DNA from: CAZJBP01 sp964544115
Lineage (GTDB): Bacteria; Verrucomicrobiota; Kiritimatiellia; UBA8416; JADHWI01
Length of the DNA: 8,179 nucleotides
NCBI GenBank assembly: GCA_964544115.1
Contig: CAZJBP010000156.1
Span: 1-8,179, forward strand
Direction of reading: 5' to 3'
A model generated the notes under the pieces. That model saw only the letters and a list, made by a program, of their open reading frames with translations, was not told the origin of the DNA and searched no databases. A program made the position numbers and the translations under genes. Shown here one piece after another: positions 6,509 through 8,179 of this stretch (positions within the stretch are counted from its first letter, which is position 1; every line of letters starts with the position of its first letter).

Positions 6509-6728
6509 CGGAGCCCTGGTACGGACCCGCTGCGTCAGAGGCCTTAATGACGCGATCCAAGGCGTCCCGGACGTCCCGCAAGCCGGGCGCCGGGACGATG
6601 ATGGTGTCACGCCGACCGCCGACGTCTTCGGTGATCCTGAGAAAGCGCCCCCGTGGGTTCTCCCGAAGCTCAAGCGAAAACGTCTTCCGCTCGACCTGAA
6701 CCTGTTCGGTCAGCAGTTCCTTGTCCAC
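6498..6728 (-). CDS. PUR-family (PurA/DUF3276-like) nucleic-acid-binding protein
   Basis: 76 residues from GTG 6728. The start rests on GGAGG (6743-6739) ten bases upstream; ATG 6752 is in frame but has no ribosome site, and its extra residues are Gly-rich. The core is one PUR repeat: VERKTFSLELRENPRGRFLR (12-31), ITEDVGGRRDTIIVPAPGL (32-50) and helix RDVRDALDRVIKAS. The 'ERKTF..el.EN.rGrflri.E..g.r..iivPa.gl' pattern is that of bacterial PUR proteins, which pair repeats as dimers and bind single-stranded DNA or RNA; the Borrelia homologue is a known post-transcriptional and transcriptional regulator. The product is cytoplasmic. It is driven by a strong-looking promoter over the preceding stop codon and overlaps the LolA-like gene by 11 bases, an unusual pairing of a nucleic-acid binder with an envelope protein. 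Confidence 0.85.
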   Translation of the reverse strand: MDKELLTEQVQVERKTFSLELRENPRGRFLRITEDVGGRRDTIIVPAPGLRDVRDALDRVIKASDAAGPYQGSDVA

Positions 6729-6738
6729 GATCCCACCC

Positions 6739-6743
6739 CCTCC
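6739..6743 (-). promoter_or_regulatory. ribosome binding site deciding the PUR start
   Basis: GGAGG read on the minus strand (6743 to 6739), embedded in a G-rich run and ten bases before GTG 6728. It is the reason the GTG is chosen over the upstream ATG 6752. Confidence 0.55.
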
Positions 6744-6784
6744 GTTCAGCATAGCCGCGCGCGAGAAACCCATCGTGCGGAGGG

Positions 6785-6800
6785 CCAAGCTACCACTTGG
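6785..6800 (-). other. small hairpin at the predicted 5' end of the PUR transcript
   Basis: CCAAG (6800-6796 on the minus strand) and CTTGG (6789-6785) form a perfect 5-bp stem with a 6-base loop. It begins about three bases downstream of the -10 box, so it would lie at or next to the transcript's 5' end. There is no T tract, which argues against an intrinsic terminator of the parvulin gene. It may protect the 5' end or be an operator. Confidence 0.3.
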
Positions 6801-6802
6801 AG

Positions 6803-6830
6803 ATGATAGCACACCGGGCCAATCTGTCAA
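6803..6830 (-). promoter_or_regulatory. strong sigma70-type promoter for the PUR/LolA-like genes
   Basis: On the minus strand, -35 TTGACA (6830-6825, six of six) and -10 TATCAT (6808-6803, five of six) are separated by 16 bases. The -35 box contains the TGA stop of the upstream parvulin gene, so the promoter begins inside that gene's end. The expected transcription start is near 6796, giving a leader of about 68 bases before GTG 6728. This is the best promoter match in the window. Confidence 0.7.
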
Positions 6831-7930
6831 CGCGCCGCGGACACGGCGTTGGTCGGGCTGATCTCGGCCGTAGCGCGCAGGGTGTCGACCAGACCGCCGA
6901 ACTTCTCGTTCTTCTTCTTGCCGTCAAGGTACTCGCGGATTTTTGACGAGGCCTCTTCCTGCGGCATCTTGCCCGCCTTGTCGCGCGAGGTCACCTGGAT
7001 GATATGGAAGCCGAACGGCGTCCGGACGACGGGGCCGATGGCGCCGATCTCCTGGGAGAACGCGGCCTCTTCGAACGCCGGCACCATCTGGCCGCGTCCG
7101 AACGTCCCGAGGTCGCCGCCCTTCGCCGCGCTCGGGCAGGCCGATTCGGCCTTCGCCAGTGCGGCGAAGTTCGTGCCCGCGATGAGCTGGGCCCTCAGGG
7201 CTTCCGCCTTTTCCGAGGCCGCCTTCTGGGCGTCGGCGTCGGCCTTCTCATCGCACTTGATCAGGATGTGGCTGGCCGAGACCTGCTCGGGCGTTTCGAA
7301 CTTGTCGAGGTTGTTGGTGTAGAAGGCGTGGATCTCCTCGTCACTCGCCGCGGGCACCGTCGCGGTCTCAGCCTCGTACAACTTGCGAATGCGCTCGCCG
7401 GTCCCGATTTCCGACCGGATCTCCGCCACGGTCATACCGCGCGTGGCGGCGAACGCCTCGAGCGTGGTGCCCTCCGGAAGGCGGGTGGAGAGATTGGACA
7501 CGACCGTGTCGACCTCCTGCGTCGTCACCGCCATGCCGCGTTTCTCGGCTTCCTGGCTCAGCAGCACGGTGTCCACGAACTGCGAGATGACCTGGGGCTC
7601 CAGCTGCGGACGGAGGCTGGCGATGGCGCCGGCCGCCGAGGACTCGGGCATGCCCTGGCTCATGACCATGAGCCGCATGCGCCGGTCCGCATCGGCGCGG
7701 GTCAGGCTGCGGCCGTTCACGGTAACGACCAGGGATGTGGGATTCGCTGCGGGGGTGGCACCTTTCAAGGCGGTCTCCTCGATCTGTTGCATGGGTTCCG
7801 ACTGCGCGGCCGCCGGTGCGGTTGCGCTGGCCGCCGGGGCCTCCGCGGCTGTGGGCCGGTTGCATCCCGAAGTTATGGCCGCGCACAGGCCGGCCGCCAG
7901 AATCATCGTCAACGGAATTGCTCTCGACAT
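6827..7930 (-). CDS. parvulin-type peptidyl-prolyl cis-trans isomerase, lipoprotein (PrsA/SurA-like)
   Basis: 367 residues from ATG 7930. The N-terminus (SRAIPLTMILAAGLCAAITSG) is a lipoprotein signal peptide with Cys23 as the lipidated residue; the lipobox ITSGC is a little unusual, with Thr at -3. An Ala/Pro-rich tether runs to about residue 65. Residues about 67-190 are the SurA/PrsA-type N-terminal chaperone region, beginning LVVTVNGRSLTRADADRRM, a typical start of this family. The parvulin domain spans about 215-315: VSASHILIK (His221), KGGDLGTFGRGQMVPAFEEA (270-289) and TPFGFHIIQV (His309), all intact. A Lys-rich helix follows. It should act on the periplasmic side, assisting folding of exported or outer-membrane proteins. 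ATG 8002 is in frame, but it would put 24 acidic residues before the signal peptide; neither start has a clear ribosome site. The Cys pair C226/C265 within the domain is uncommon. Confidence 0.94.
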   Translation of the reverse strand: MSRAIPLTMILAAGLCAAITSGCNRPTAAEAPAASATAPAAAQSEPMQQIEETALKGATPAANPTSLVVTVNGRSLTRADADRRMRLMVMSQGMPESSAAGAIASLRPQLEPQVISQFVDTVLLSQEAEKRGMAVTTQEVDTVVSNLSTRLPEGTTLEAFAATRGMTVAEIRSEIGTGERIRKLYEAETATVPAASDEEIHAFYTNNLDKFETPEQVSASHILIKCDEKADADAQKAASEKAEALRAQLIAGTNFAALAKAESACPSAAKGGDLGTFGRGQMVPAFEEAAFSQEIGAIGPVVRTPFGFHIIQVTSRDKAGKMPQEEASSKIREYLDGKKKNEKFGGLVDTLRATAEISPTNAVSAAR

Positions 7931-8179
7931 GGGCGTGGCTTGGCCGAGGGACTCCTCAGAGACGTGAACGGCGTCCTCGGCCACCTCTGTTCCTGGTTCC
8001 ATACGGGCGAAGACGCAGAGGACGCCGGACAGGAACCGCCGCGTCGACTTGAGCTGATGTCGTCACCACACGTGTTTCGTCGCCCCATCCGGCGGCTGTC
8101 AGCACGCCCGACCGGATGGCAATTGAGGAAGATCATGGGACCAAGGCCGAGGCCAATGCAACCCTGAACTACGCGAAAA
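7931..8179. other. non-coding leader region upstream of the parvulin gene
   Basis: No convincing gene is seen in these 249 bases. On the minus strand a weak promoter candidate, TTGCAT (8161-8156) and CATGAT (8137-8132) with an 18-base spacer, could transcribe the parvulin gene, leaving a leader of roughly 195 bases. On the plus strand GAGGAAG then ATG 8134 gives only a 10-codon frame ending before the window edge. GAGGAG on the minus strand lies about 25 bases before ATG 7930, too far to act as its ribosome site. Confidence 0.3.
8085..8119. repeat. 8-base inverted repeat upstream of the parvulin gene
   Basis: CCATCCGG (8085-8092) and CCGGATGG (8112-8119) are perfect inverted copies with a 19-base spacer. 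There is no T tract on either strand, so an intrinsic terminator is unlikely. It lies just downstream of the weak promoter candidate on the minus strand and could be an operator or a leader stem. Confidence 0.35.

Noticed and set aside
6509..6673. N-terminal extension of the LolA-like protein by 55 residues
   Set aside because: This stretch is the PUR gene in another frame; the signal peptide starting at ATG 6508 marks the real N-terminus.
7909..8136. 75-codon minus-strand frame upstream of the parvulin gene
   Set aside because: No ribosome site, Arg/Ser-rich translation without motifs, and it overlaps the parvulin signal-peptide region in another frame.
7004..8167. Plus-strand open frame of 387 codons opposite the parvulin gene
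   Set aside because: It is antisense to a well-supported parvulin lipoprotein, is rich in Arg/Gly/His with no domain, and is expected from third-position GC bias.

Overview
The window is about 8.2 kb of GC-rich bacterial DNA, densely packed with genes. Gene content suggests a Gram-negative bacterium of the PVC superphylum, possibly Kiritimatiellota, Lentisphaerota or a relative. The clues are an outer-membrane lipoprotein-sorting (LolA-like) protein of the type ending in 'SFKKINDRWMIKDLEI', a single-repeat PUR-family nucleic-acid-binding protein, several secreted or lipidated envelope proteins, and an archaeal-style TctA/DUF112 membrane protein. The taxonomic call is inference from family resemblance, not a database result.

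Layout. Bases 1-3111 are read on the plus strand: a predicted secreted beta-rich, probably outer-membrane, protein (181-1095), an uncharacterised lipoprotein close behind it (1118-1687), and a cytoplasmic GAF-domain sensor histidine kinase with its own ribosome binding site (1843-3111). Everything from 8002 down to 3044 is read on the minus strand: a parvulin-type peptidyl-prolyl isomerase lipoprotein (7930-6827), a small PUR-family protein (6728-6498) overlapping a LolA-like periplasmic protein (6508-5717), then a tightly coupled trio. The trio is a zinc-ribbon membrane protein (5594-5334), a TctA/DUF112 polytopic permease (5337-4054) and a YdjM/DUF457-like membrane-bound hydrolase with a large internal insertion (4048-3044). 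The two strands converge and overlap by 68 bp at 3044-3111.

Functional reading. Most products belong to the envelope: a parvulin chaperone, a LolA-like lipid/lipoprotein-binding protein, an outer-membrane-type protein and two lipoproteins. The PUR protein is the exception and may be a nucleic-acid-binding regulator; a very good sigma70-type promoter (TTGACA-16-TATCAT) sits on the stop codon of the parvulin gene and would drive it. The trio is the part that looks least described: a permease without the TctB and TctC partners of classical tripartite tricarboxylate transporters, stop-start coupled to a zinc-ribbon/TM protein and a putative membrane metal hydrolase. No mobile element, CRISPR array, rRNA or tRNA was seen. 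The many long overlapping frames on the opposite strands are consequences of high GC and are not annotated.
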